DNA of 64,000 bases from Castanea sativa (Eukaryota; Streptophyta; Magnoliopsida; Fagales; Fagaceae), in NCBI RefSeq assembly GCF_040712315.1, contig NC_134015.1, positions 22,445,614 to 22,509,613 of the forward strand, in the 5' to 3' direction. The notes under the pieces were generated by a model. It searched no databases, was not told the DNA's origin, and worked only from the letters and a program-made list of their open reading frames with translations. Positions within the stretch are counted from its first letter, which is position 1. Each line of letters starts with the position of its first letter. Positions 36,128 through 46,656 of the stretch are shown here, piece after piece. The position numbers and the translations under genes are program-made.

Positions 36128-36545
36128 TCTACAACAAAAGTGGGTTATGGTGACGAAACTTTTCGTCACAATATGTCCTTATTTCGTCACCGAATACATA
36201 TGATGATGAAACATAATTCGTCACCTAAGCTCCGTCACAGAATGTATTGGTGACAAAAATGTTTCGTCACCAATAAAAAAATGATAGGTGACGAAAAAAT
36301 TTCATCACCAATAAAAAATAATAGGTGACAAAAGTTTTTTGTCACTAAACCTTATTTTCAGTGACGGAATATTTCGTCACCAAGTGTTTTTTTTTTTCCA
36401 ATTTCAATAGATTAGTGACGAAGTTTTACGTCACCGATTGTTTTTTTTTTTTTAATTTCTATAGATCAGGTGACAAATTATTTCGTCACCAATTTCTGCT
36501 TATAGTTAGACATGGCAACGAAAATTATCGTCACCAGTTTTTTTA
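36128..36545. mobile_element. CACTA-type subterminal repeat region
   Basis: Begins CTACAACAAAAG, matching a CACTACAACAAAA terminus that lacks its first two bases, followed by about 18 copies of GTGACGAAA / TTTCGTCAC in alternating orientation. Dense inverted short motifs inside a CACTA end are the usual transposase-binding array of En/Spm elements. The opposite end was not found, so the element limit is unknown. Confidence 0.65.
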
Positions 36546-37196
36546 TTTTATTAACTTGTCATTAATTTAACCTGTTCACTTCTAACCAAATCCATAAAAC
36601 AAAACATCCATTCAATCTAAAAATACGATAAAGATGTTCACAAAGTAATTACAATCATTTATATACAAATGATGTCTGCGCTTCCAAACTTTACAGAAAA
36701 TTATTTGAGTTCAAGTAGTCCCACAAAAGCTATCTTTTTGCCACCAATCCCATATCTGCACAAGTATAAATGAAAATACATCAATAACAAACTAAACTGC
36801 AAACCTATATCCCTGATAAGATGTACTACAACAACAAAAAAAAAGATTATTATTAGTAAGACAATGCAAAAAATGTCTACAAAAAACCCAATAACAAACT
36901 AGACAAAATAATCATAATGAAAATTCATATGAAGCCAAACTATCAAAGAAAGAAAACCCACAACATTCTCATCAAGTAAAAACTAAACCTGCATTACAAA
37001 CCATGGAGAAATCATAAAGAATGCAGAAAAATCCCTATTTAAAACAAAACAAATAAAGTGAAATCCAAAACAAAAACCCAGCCACCATCATAAACACAAA
37101 CCTAACCATCACAACGAATAAAAAATCCAGCCAACACTATTTTTTAAAATAAAAATAAATAAATAAATAAAAATAAAAACTAGCCACCACCATTTA
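36546..37196. other. gene-poor sequence with one exon-like segment
   Basis: On the minus strand near 36765 the sequence TTTATACTTGTGCAG is followed by an open frame GIGGKKIAFVGLLELK and a TAA. It resembles an acceptor and a last exon but I do not recognise the protein. Confidence 0.35.
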
Positions 37197-38135
37197 CACA
37201 AAACCCAGCCACCAGTGTAAACAAAAAACTCACCACCACCATTAAACAAAAACCACAGCCACCACCATAAACAAAAAACCCACCACCACCATTAAACAAA
37301 AAACATAGCCACCACCATTAACACAAAAACCCAACCACTGCCATAAATAAAAAACTCAGACACCGCCATAAACAAAAAACTCAAACACCGCCATAAACAA
37401 AAACCCACCACCACCACTAAACAAAAAACACAGCCACCACCACCACTAAACAAAAAACACAGCCACCACCATTAACACAAAAACCCAGCCACTACCATAA
37501 ACAAAAAACCCAACCACCACCCTTAAACAAAAAGCACAGCCACCACCATTAACACAAAAACACAGCGACCAACATAAACAAAAAACCCAGCCATGAACTC
37601 ATCTGATGCTTGTAGTTCATATACAATAAAGGGTATTTTGGTGAACACTAGTTCATTGACCACTGAATTTGTAAACCAGCAATTAATTTTTGCTTCAAAA
37701 GTTCCATTTTTATGCTAAATAAACATCACAAGAGGATGAGAAAATTTTTACACAAAACCCAGCCACCAGTGTAAACAAAAAACCCACCACCACCATTAAA
37801 CAAAAGCCACAGCCACCATCATAAATAAAAAACCCACCACCACCATTAAACAAAAAACATAGCCACCACCATTAACACAAAAACCCAGCCACTGCCATAA
37901 ACAAAAAACTCAGACACCGCCATAAACAAAAAACACAGCCACCACCATTAACACAAAAACCCAACCACCACCCTTCAACAAAAAACCCAACCACCACCCT
38001 TCAACAAAAAGCACAGCCACCACCATTAACACAAAAACACAGCCACCAACATAAACAAAAAACCCAGCCATGAACTCATTTGATGCTTGTAGTTCATATA
38101 CAATAGAGGGTATTTTGGTGAACACTAGTTCATTA
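37197..38135. repeat. minisatellite of CAGCCACCACCATAAACAAAAAAC units in a tandem segmental duplication
   Basis: Units of about 24-27 bp (variants of AGCCACCACCATTAACACAAAAAC) fill 37197-37590 and 37748-38060. The whole block of about 545 bp, including a following unique part with TGATGCTTGTAGTTCATATAC and GGGTATTTTGGTGAACACTAG, is present twice. The second copy's unique part is interrupted at 38136 by a solo LTR and continues at 40530 up to about 40620. Confidence 0.85.
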
Positions 38136-38606
38136 TGTAATACTCCACATAATTTTATTTAAGAGTTTTATTTAAGAGTTTTCTTTAAAATATAACTGAT
38201 GGGCTATAGGTTTTCTTTTAATTATTACTGCAGCCCACTACCCACTAAACCCACATCTTATAATACCAACTACAGGGTAGAGGAAGAGATAGTCAGGGTT
38301 TTATCTAAGAGTCTAAGAGGCTAAGAGGTGTTTTCCTTGGAGTTAGAGCACATACAATTGAAGAGACAATCAGATTGTTCAAGGTAAGATTTCTCTCAAT
38401 TAGAAACAAAAAAAAAAATTAAAATTAAAAGTTTATAAGGTTATTTAGAAATTTGATTTTGATCCTAAAATTTATATTCTAATGTTTAGATTTGCTGCTG
38501 GGTATCCGCATTAGATGTTAGATTGCTCATTAGGATATATAAATAATTCTAGATTGAGCTATGAGATTTCACGAATCAATATTTTGGTTTAAGTCTTCCG
38601 TCGGAT

Positions 38607-38676
<70 letters not shown>

Positions 38677-40529
38677 GGATAAATAAGAAGTCAAAGAATG
38701 CGGCTATATTTTCATTGCCTCTGGGACCTTTTTTTTTTTTTTGTGATTATGCTATGCCTTAAGGTTATATATATTAGAGTTGAAATAGGCTTTTACGTTC
38801 TTTGGGTTTTATATATCTACATATATTGAATCCTAGGGTTACTACAACTTGTATTCTAGAGCAAAAATCAAGATTTTAAAGCTTAAATAATGTATAAGGT
38901 TTACTTTGGTAGGGGCATATATCAAATCCTGAGTTTACAATATATTGGTTACTGCCTCTAAGGTTTGATAAACTCAAGGAAACATTTTGGGCAGAGATTC
39001 CTTACATTAGTGTTATTAATAAGTTCAACAAAGTATAATCATAGTGAGTTAGTTTTATAGTTCTATAAGCTTTATGGTTGTAGAGAATATTGAGTATATT
39101 TTCATGATTGATTATAGGTCCTATTTAAGAGTGTCTTAATGCTCTTTGGAGATTATTTTGGCTGGACTTTCAGAGTGATTCAAGTATGGTAAGTAATTAT
39201 GCATAATATGCACAAGTTTTGTTCTTTAGGTTCTTAGAAGTTAAAGATTTTCAAAATTATATTTTTAAGTTTACATTTTTTAAAAGTTTATCAAAAAGCA
39301 TTTTTACACTATTGAAAGAGAAATTTTAATTGGCTTTTAAATAATTTTTTAAAAGAAATTTCGAATTTTAGATAACGTTTTGAATGTCCAAAACCCATTT
39401 AAAAGATGATTTTTAACTAAACTATTTTCTGAAAATAATTGAGTTTCAAAGTAAGTTTTCTAAAAAGATTTTTGTTCTTTAAATTGTTTCAAACCAAGTG
39501 ATTTCGAAGTCATATTCTTGTTTTTCAAACGGTATTTAGGACGTTCCTTTTAGCAAAATGGATTTTCAAACTTACTCAAGAATTGTAAAAATATTTATAT
39601 AAACTCTTCAGTTCCTATTCGTCCCTAAGAGAGTCAAGCATCTTTTGATTTATGTTTCAATTTGATATTGTGATATTCAATATGTCTTTATTGTTGGAAC
39701 AATTGTTGATATTGAGAAATTTATTATATGTTGTATAAACTATATTGTTTGTGATATGTGACTCAAAATAAGTGATTTTAGAATTGATCAAATATATGTG
39801 TAAATCCATTCACAGGATTGTATGTGAGAATATGTGTTGATCCCTTACCAACAGGGGTTAGATGTTGGTATCCGCTCACAGGATTGTATGTGAGAATATG
39901 TGATGTGTATATGTGACACTGTGCTCTAATCAATTATTTGTATGTGTTTCCAAAAGACTTTAAGATATGATTATATGTGTATTAAGTGATTCTTTACATG
40001 TTTTGAAAACTATAGTGGATATTTTGAGTGAAATTGTGAAATCAAACTCGTGCTTGGCTTGACTCTATTCTGTTGTGTATTCTGTATAATTACTTACTAG
40101 ATGTGTGGCTCACCCCATCAATTAATATTTTCAAATTAAAGTGTAGTTGGGAATTAGAACCCTTGGATCGCTTTGTAGGTGAAAGGTAGAGCGTGGAGGT
40201 TGTAGGCGACTTCAGTATTACTTGAATACTCATAGAATTTTAGTTACCTTTGTTTTGGTAATTCACGTTTTATATAGTGGAGATTGTTTCCAATTTGTGG
40301 AGTTTTGAAAAGATTATTAGTTATTTTTATATTTCCGCTTTAGACTTCACAGTATTTTGGAGATTATTATAAATTGTGGATTTTAATTATTGTAAGAGAT
40401 TTATCAGTAGCATTGTTTATTTGGAGATTTATGGAACAATGTTTAAATAAATTATTTTTATTGAGCTAGGTAAGGTTAGCAAGTTAGTCATGCATCTAAA
40501 TTCATGTTTCATGGATTTGGGTCATGACA
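38136..40529. repeat. solo LTR, 2394 bp, Ty3/gypsy type
   Basis: TGTAATACTCC...GGGTCATGACA flanked by CATTA (38131-38135) and CATTG (40530-40534). The duplicated block at 37654 keeps the uninterrupted target GTTCATTGACC, confirming the junctions. The TGTAATAC start and TCATGACA end resemble large chromovirus (Tekay/Del) LTRs. It contains (TA)n at about 38612-38675 and two copies of a 40-bp block (CTCACAGGATTGTATGTGAG type) near 39800 and 39870. No ORF. Confidence 0.85.
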
Positions 40530-40627
40530 CATTGACCACTGAATTTGTAAACCAGCAATTAATTTTTGCTTCAAAAGTTCCATTTTTATGCTAAATAAAC
40601 ATCACAAGAGGATCAGAAAATTCTTAC

Positions 40628-41126
40628 CACTTTGATATTTAACAATGCATTCATCAACATCAACACTTGGCAGGCCGAAGCCAGCCCTAGACAAAAGATT
40701 GCCTGCATCCTGCACCTAAACAAGATAAGCAAAAAATATGGTGACTGGTTCACAATGTGAAATAGGGCATTAAGTTTGTGTTCATTTCTCAAGAATTTTC
40801 AAATTAAAATTATTGAAAAAAAAAATTAATTGTGAGTGGTCATGGAAGCTAAGACAATTAGATGCAACATTAATCATGAAGAAATACAACTGCATGGATT
40901 CACTTGAAAAAGAAATAAAAATATATTTTTTTCAATAAAGAAAACTTGTGCCAGAGGTGATATTCGTGGACTGATGCCTCGTTCATGCTCCAAGCATTTC
41001 AAGCATTGATGGGTAATTTTAACTTCAGATAAGTAAAAAAATAAATAAATGAAAAGGAATAGCAACTTTAAGGTTTCTCCACCAAGAATAGCTCCTAAAA
41101 ATATGCCATCCGGCTTTAAAACATTG
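40628..41126 (-). pseudogene. NDUFAF5: NDUFAF5-type methyltransferase, three-exon fragment
   Basis: Three consecutive exon equivalents on the minus strand. Exon a (41126-41067): [20 protein letters not shown]. Exon b (to 40946): EVKITHQC..., ending [15 protein letters not shown], with a GT donor. Exon c (40715-40628, 88 nt): [20 protein letters not shown] to KYQS, with TTTAG acceptor and GTAAGA donor. The order and the Q|V junction match the mitochondrial complex I assembly factor family (arginine hydroxylase/methyltransferase-like). The acceptor before exon b is not canonical. No other part of the gene is found nearby, so this is a fragment, either captured or left behind. Confidence 0.75.
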
Positions 41127-41129
41127 CTT

Positions 41130-41807
41130 CTGAGTGGTAGACCGCCCCTTGCAACCTCGGCTTCACTCAGTCGAGGAAGTATACCTCCTCGGACCACCTT
41201 CTTTGAACAAACGTGATCAGACCCTACTTCTTTGTTTATTAACACGGTTTCTTGGGAAAATATTTGTCCGTTCTCGGACTACATATTGTCCTCGATTGGG
41301 TCTCTGGCCTAATAGTTACATAGATATGTACTCCTGGACCTATCAACCCCACAAGTATCATAATTAACAATTAGTCCTCCTACCTAAAAATTTAAAAAAA
41401 AAATTTAAATAGAAAAAATTAAACTAGTCTCCTATATACTTTGCAGACATGAGAATTAAGAGTTTGAAATATGATCTTTTTTTTTTTTTTTATGCATGCT
41501 TATTAGGAATCTGGTGGTTCAAGAGGGGTTAGATGGAAAATGTAGGAAAATGAATGAGAATTGAATAAAATCGAAGTAATCATCATCTATAGCGAAATAT
41601 TATGTGATAAAAGGATATTCGCGAAGCAAAGAATTAGTTTATTGTTCAAGATGTTACAAATGATAGTTACATGCACTATTTATAATACTCAAGCTCTCTT
41701 CCTATTGGCTAAGACACAAGGCTGAATCTTTTTGGCTTAGTAATTAAGCATGTGTTCTCACCAATTAGCCTATGTGATTACAATGTTTCACGTGTTTTAG
41801 GGTCATG
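41130..41807. other. repeat-derived sequence, no gene
   Basis: Contains CCTCGGCTTCACTCAGTCGAGGAAG-type inverted motif (41155-41180) and LTR-like text, but no matched ends were found. Confidence 0.4.
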
Positions 41808-43683
41808 TGTTTAGGTATATCAAACCATGCCATATTATGTGTCTTTTATTGAGTTTTAGAGTGTCTTAAAGTTATAATTAAAGATCAAGTTGAAGACACA
41901 AAGTTTTCACAAGAAAAGTGCATGTTTAGCACATTTTCAGCATTTACCTCAATAGCAATCTTAATACCTATTCGATACCTCTCGATACATTTTGAAACCC
42001 AATGCCTCCTTGATAGAAGCTTGATACTACCTAGATACATAGAGCTTCGTGGATAAACAAAAATCAGCAATGCGAAAAGCCCATAACTTATTCCTTTGAA
42101 GCCAAAATTGATATCTATTTGAACCAATATTTAAAGGACATTATAAGCCATCTATTATATAACGTTTAGAGAGAGAAACACCCTGCTTATGCGGCTAGAG
42201 TTCTATAACCAAGTTTTTTCTATTTCACCAAACTAGAAAGCTTCAAAGCAAATTTGAAAATTCCGTACTGAAGTCATTGCAATCACCATAAACTTGGTGC
42301 TATGAAGAAAACCTTCAAGAGGTTCTTGAAGTCAATTGGATGTTCCAATTGTGATCTTAAGTGGAGCGTTCATATATTAGAGAGTTCAAATGTTTTAAAG
42401 CGGTAAAATGTTTCTGCTGTAAATTCATCTACTAGGATCGTAGAGTTTAGGGAAAGAGGTTTTGCACTAGATCTTAAACTTCTCTTCACTCTAGTGGATT
42501 TCTTTTTGAGGAGGTTTCCTCTAGGTTTTTTATTGGTTTTCCTAGGTCATCTTATCTTGTCTTATTTACTACTCCGTTGTGCAAGATATTGATGTTTGTT
42601 TGTTTAACCAAAGACTATTCATAATGTTAAGGACATATTTTATGTAGTTGGCTAATCCTTTAACAAAACGCACTTTACTTGTATTTGGATTAATCTAGGA
42701 TGTGTTTAATACTTCAAAGAACATGTTGTTCAAGTCTAGTATTAAAGCCATGAAGATTGGACCAAGAAACAAGTGAAGAAAAGGTGTTTACTAAAGTTGG
42801 ACACCTGGTGGACAGCTGCTCGACAGCTGCTCGACTGATAGCTATCTATCGAGATTTAATGAGACTCGACAGATGTTATGTATCGAGGCTATCTATCGAG
42901 GTTACGGAAATTAGAATTTTCATATCTAATTTTTGGGCCAAGCTTTTGTATTTGTGTAGGGTTTCTTTTCTCACAACCCTAGGCATATATAAGGCTTATT
43001 TTAAAGGCCGTCACATAAGAGAATACAAGGAGAACATATGCAAAAGGTGACCGAAGCCTTATTCTCTCAAAAAGAAGCTACTGCATCTTTGCGCCTTAGG
43101 GTTTTGTAACCAAGTGCTTCTTGATCTTCATTGTTGATGAAGTGAAGAACTTTGCAACCAACATCTTCTTTTCTAGTTGGTGATTGAAGTCGCGTACTGA
43201 GATCCGCGCAATTAGTTAGTCACGTACTAGGATTCGTGCATTAAAGGGTGGCGTTCATATATTGAAGAGTTCAGAGGTTCTGAAGCGGTAGAAGGTTTCT
43301 GCTATGAGTTCATCTACGGGGATTGTAGAGTCTAGGGACAAAAGTTTTGTACTAGATCTGAAACTTCTCTTTACTATAGTGAATTGCTTTTCGGGAAGGT
43401 TTCCCCCTAGGTTTTTTACTGTGAAACTGGTTGGTTTCATTGGTTTTCCTGGGTCATCATATCTTGTCTTATTTATTTTTCCGCTGCACTTAGTTTTGAC
43501 ATGATATTGATGTTTGTTTGTTTTAACAAGTTTTATACATAATAAATCTAACTAACAGCTTGGGTTTAAAACTTGTTAATTCTATCAACCGGGGTCTAAA
43601 TTTTCCAACACATGATAAATCTAATTAACAACATGGTTTTAAAACTTATTAACTCTATCAACCGTGATCTAAATTTTGCAACA
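41808..43683 (+). repeat. solo LTR interrupted by a related solo LTR
   Basis: Outer LTR parts are about 41808-42624 and 43616-43683; its end CCGTGATCTAAATTTTGCAACA parallels the inner LTR end CCGGGGTCTAAATTTTCCAACA. The shared text GTGGCGTTCATATAT-like, AAAATGTTTCTGCTGT and TCATCTACTAGGATCGTAGAG occurs in both at about 42365-42600 and 43250-43510. The exact left end is uncertain. Confidence 0.65.
42625..43610 (+). repeat. inner solo LTR, 986 bp
   Basis: TGTTAAGGACATATT...AATTTTCCAACA flanked by CATAA (42620-42624) and CATGA (43611-43615). The outer LTR reads through when it is removed, aligning with the inner LTR's own TACATAATAAATCTAACTAAC text. Contains CTATCTATCGAG motifs at about 42840-42900. 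Confidence 0.75.
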
Positions 43684-43745
43684 ATGTGCAACTAGCTAAC
43701 TAATTGAATCTACTAGTTGAAGGAAGTGAATTACAATATCATTAG

Positions 43746-45652
43746 TGTTAAATAGCATTGATACACTATGTTAAATATACTATAATAGATGCGGAAGAAG
43801 AAGTATAGAACACAAGAACAAGAGAATTACATGATTCAGTCTAATGGCCTATGTATTTGGAGAAAACCCTATAGGGCTACATCTTTAATATATGAATGTA
43901 GTACAAATCCTACTTACAATAAACCATAACATGAGTATGTATAGAAGGCTAAACTAGATTAACCATACATTATCTATGGTTAATAGACTTCTAGTTCAAG
44001 TAAGAGACTTAGCTTGCACACGTAGAAGGATTAGACTTGAGCCTATGCTATTGGGCTAATATATCTCTAACACCCCCTCTCAAGATCAAGGTGGAAGCTC
44101 AATAAAGCCTTGAGATTGGATAAGTTTGAAAAGATCCTTTGAAAAATGCCTTGAATAATACCTTGAAGAACCCATAAATGAAGCCATGAAGATGCCTAGA
44201 AGAGGCCACAAAGGAAGCTGAAGAATGACCTTGAATGAGACTAGAAGGATCGAGCACTATGGAGAAAGAACAATGCACAATGAAGGAGACATCTGAAAAA
44301 TGCCGAAAAAAGGTTGCATCAATTACCAAGAAAGCCTAATAGGGCCGAAGAAAGGCTACATTGTAGGCTTGAAGAAGATTGGCAAAAAGAATGTCGTCAT
44401 GAAGTGCAATTTACGAGTCCTTGTGCGTAGGATGGAAAACTGAGCAAGATAGACCCTATTGAAAATTTTCTCCTTTGGTCAAAGTCATTGGTTAGAACAT
44501 CGAGAATTCAATGATCAAGAAGTTAATGATGTTGCTCAAGTTCTAATATGGCACTAATAGAGAAACTAACTGAGGCATTGTGTGCGCTGACATGGGGCTT
44601 ACATTACGTGCTAATGTAAGCAGTCATAATGATGTCATTCTAAAGTCAGAAAAGGCAATTGGCGTGTGAGGCCAAAACGATGAGTAAAAGTGTGTGTGAG
44701 ACCTAGGAAGTGCGTGAGATTATCTCCGAACTAGAGGTGGCATGTGGAGGCATGTGCAGAGGCTATAGGCAATCGGATTTTTGGGTTCTGTTTGCCGTAG
44801 TCCATGTAGTACGCTTGTGTGGTCGGTTTCGTGAGATAAGGTCTGGATTTGCACATCTGAAAAAGGGAGAGGCACGACTTGTTTAAGACGATCAAAGACA
44901 TAGTGACGCTATGGAGGCTCTGTAGAGGTGACGAGACAAAAAATGGTTGCTACTGTGATAGGCCAATGAGGTCCTAATCTTAAAGGTCTGTTTGGGATCT
45001 GCTTATTTTGTTGAAATTGAAAACTTTTTGCTGAAAGTACTGTAGATAAAGATAAAAGTTAGCTGAAATAGTACAGTGGGACCTATAAATAATACCAACA
45101 AGTGCAGTGAGGCCAATGAATAGTAAAATAAGTTGGATAGTAAAATAAGTTGGCAAAAATAATTTTTGCCAAACACACACTAAGTCTTCAATCAAAGATT
45201 GAGTTTGCAAGCAAATAGTGCTCAGAATAATCTGAGAATTTGAAGGCTGGGGGAGCAAGCTTGACTGAGAAATTTTGCTAGAGGCCAAGAATGAAGTTTG
45301 GCTTTGATACTATGTTTAAAAATTAGCATTGATATACCATGTTCAATATGCTATAATAGATGCGTAAGTAGAAGCATAAAATATAGAATACAAAAATACA
45401 AGGTTATGTGATTTAGTCTAACAGCCTACAATCACATAGGAAATCCTAATGGACTGCATCTTTAATATATGAGTGTAGTTCACATCCTATATTACAATGA
45501 ACTATAACATGAGTATATATAGTAGGCTAGACCCTACACTAACCATTCATTAACTATGGTTAATAGACTTATAGTATAAGCAAGAGACTTAGCTTACACA
45601 CATAGATGGATTGGGCTTGAGATTATATTATTGGGCTAATATATCTCTAAAA
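43746..45652 (-). mobile_element. 1.9-kb non-autonomous LTR retrotransposon
   Basis: LTRs at 43746-44072 (327 bp) and 45313-45652 (340 bp). The primer site on the minus strand, TAGTATCAAAGCC (45300-45312), directly follows the 5' LTR; a polypurine tract GAGAGGGGG abuts the 3' LTR (44073 on). A perfect 5-bp target duplication ATTAG lies at 43741-43745 and 45653-45657. The 1240-bp interior has no gag or pol ORF. A related solo LTR is at 25952-29552. Copia-type by primer site and LTR form. Confidence 0.88.
44985..45180. mobile_element. MITE inside the 1.9-kb LTR element
   Basis: Ends GGTCTGTTTGGGAT and, reverse complemented, GTGTGTGTTTGGCAA; 196 bp; contains GCTGAAAGTACTGTAG and a twice-repeated AGTAAAATAAGTTGG. 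Typical hAT-like MITE of plant intergenic regions. Confidence 0.55.
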
Positions 45653-45657
45653 ATTAG

Positions 45658-46656
45658 GATATAAGATTTTAAAATAAATATGATGCTACTATCTAATTGG
45701 GAGTATATTCTACTCATGTTTTTGAGGGTCCGAATTTTTCTAATACTTTTAGCTGCTTCTTTCTGTAAACATCTCTTTAGTTTTGAGTGATGGTTAGGCC
45801 TATTGCAACTGAATATTGGACCCAAACCTCAGCCTTAGTTCTTGAGTGGGAATTGGATAGCATAAAAGTCACATCAATCTCATCTCCTAGAAGCTATCAG
45901 ACGTGCTACGCTAGTCAGCCTCCAAAGTCATGTACACAAGGTAGCCACACAAAATTCTCAAAATAATTTTAGAGAAGTAGTAGGCTTATTTATTGATATA
46001 AGACTTTGACCAAGAATGAAGTAGCATAATTGAATAACTTAGAGCCATGTCAGAGATATTACAAAATTTTTACAACATGGAACTTGCAGAATGATGTGTT
46101 ATAAATTACTAAAAAGATATTTCAAATATCACCAATTATAATTATAAACGCTTTATTTTACAAATTTAATTTAGTAAAATTTGTGATAATTTAAGTATTT
46201 TTTTGGGGTTTGATGTAGTGCAGAGCCATTAAGATTATGAAATTACACAAATAAAAAGAATAGTTACGTCTCAATTATTAACATGATATTACATGTATCC
46301 ACCCTCATTCCCACATGAGAGTGGCATGTAAGAGGTATGGTCAACAAAGTTTCTACTTATTAAAACCCACCTAAAAAGGAACGATAAAAAATAAAATAAA
46401 ATAAAGCATAGCAGGCCAGGTTGACTTGACTTGTATTTATTTTCTTTTTTCTTTTTTCTTTTTTCATCGAAAGACTTGACCATTGGACTGTTATCTACCT
46501 CGAACCAAATTTCCTACTCATATCCAGGATGGTTCTACGTAATCACACCGCAATTTACGAACATTTGCTTTAGTCCTCTTCAATCATCACTTATAGAAGT
46601 CCTCTTCACCCTTCTTCTGCACAGCTCTAGCTAACATCTTAATCGTCTCTCCGATC
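45658..46656. promoter_or_regulatory. upstream region of the PCR gene
   Basis: About 1 kb without another gene. A pyrimidine-rich leader (TCCTCTTC, CTTCTTCTGC) lies in the last 100 bases before the ATG. I could not pick a TATA box with confidence. Confidence 0.4.

Noticed and set aside
37197..38100. Spaced repeats resembling a CRISPR array
   Set aside because: Unit lengths vary, there are no unique spacers or cas genes, and the context is plant nuclear; it is a minisatellite.
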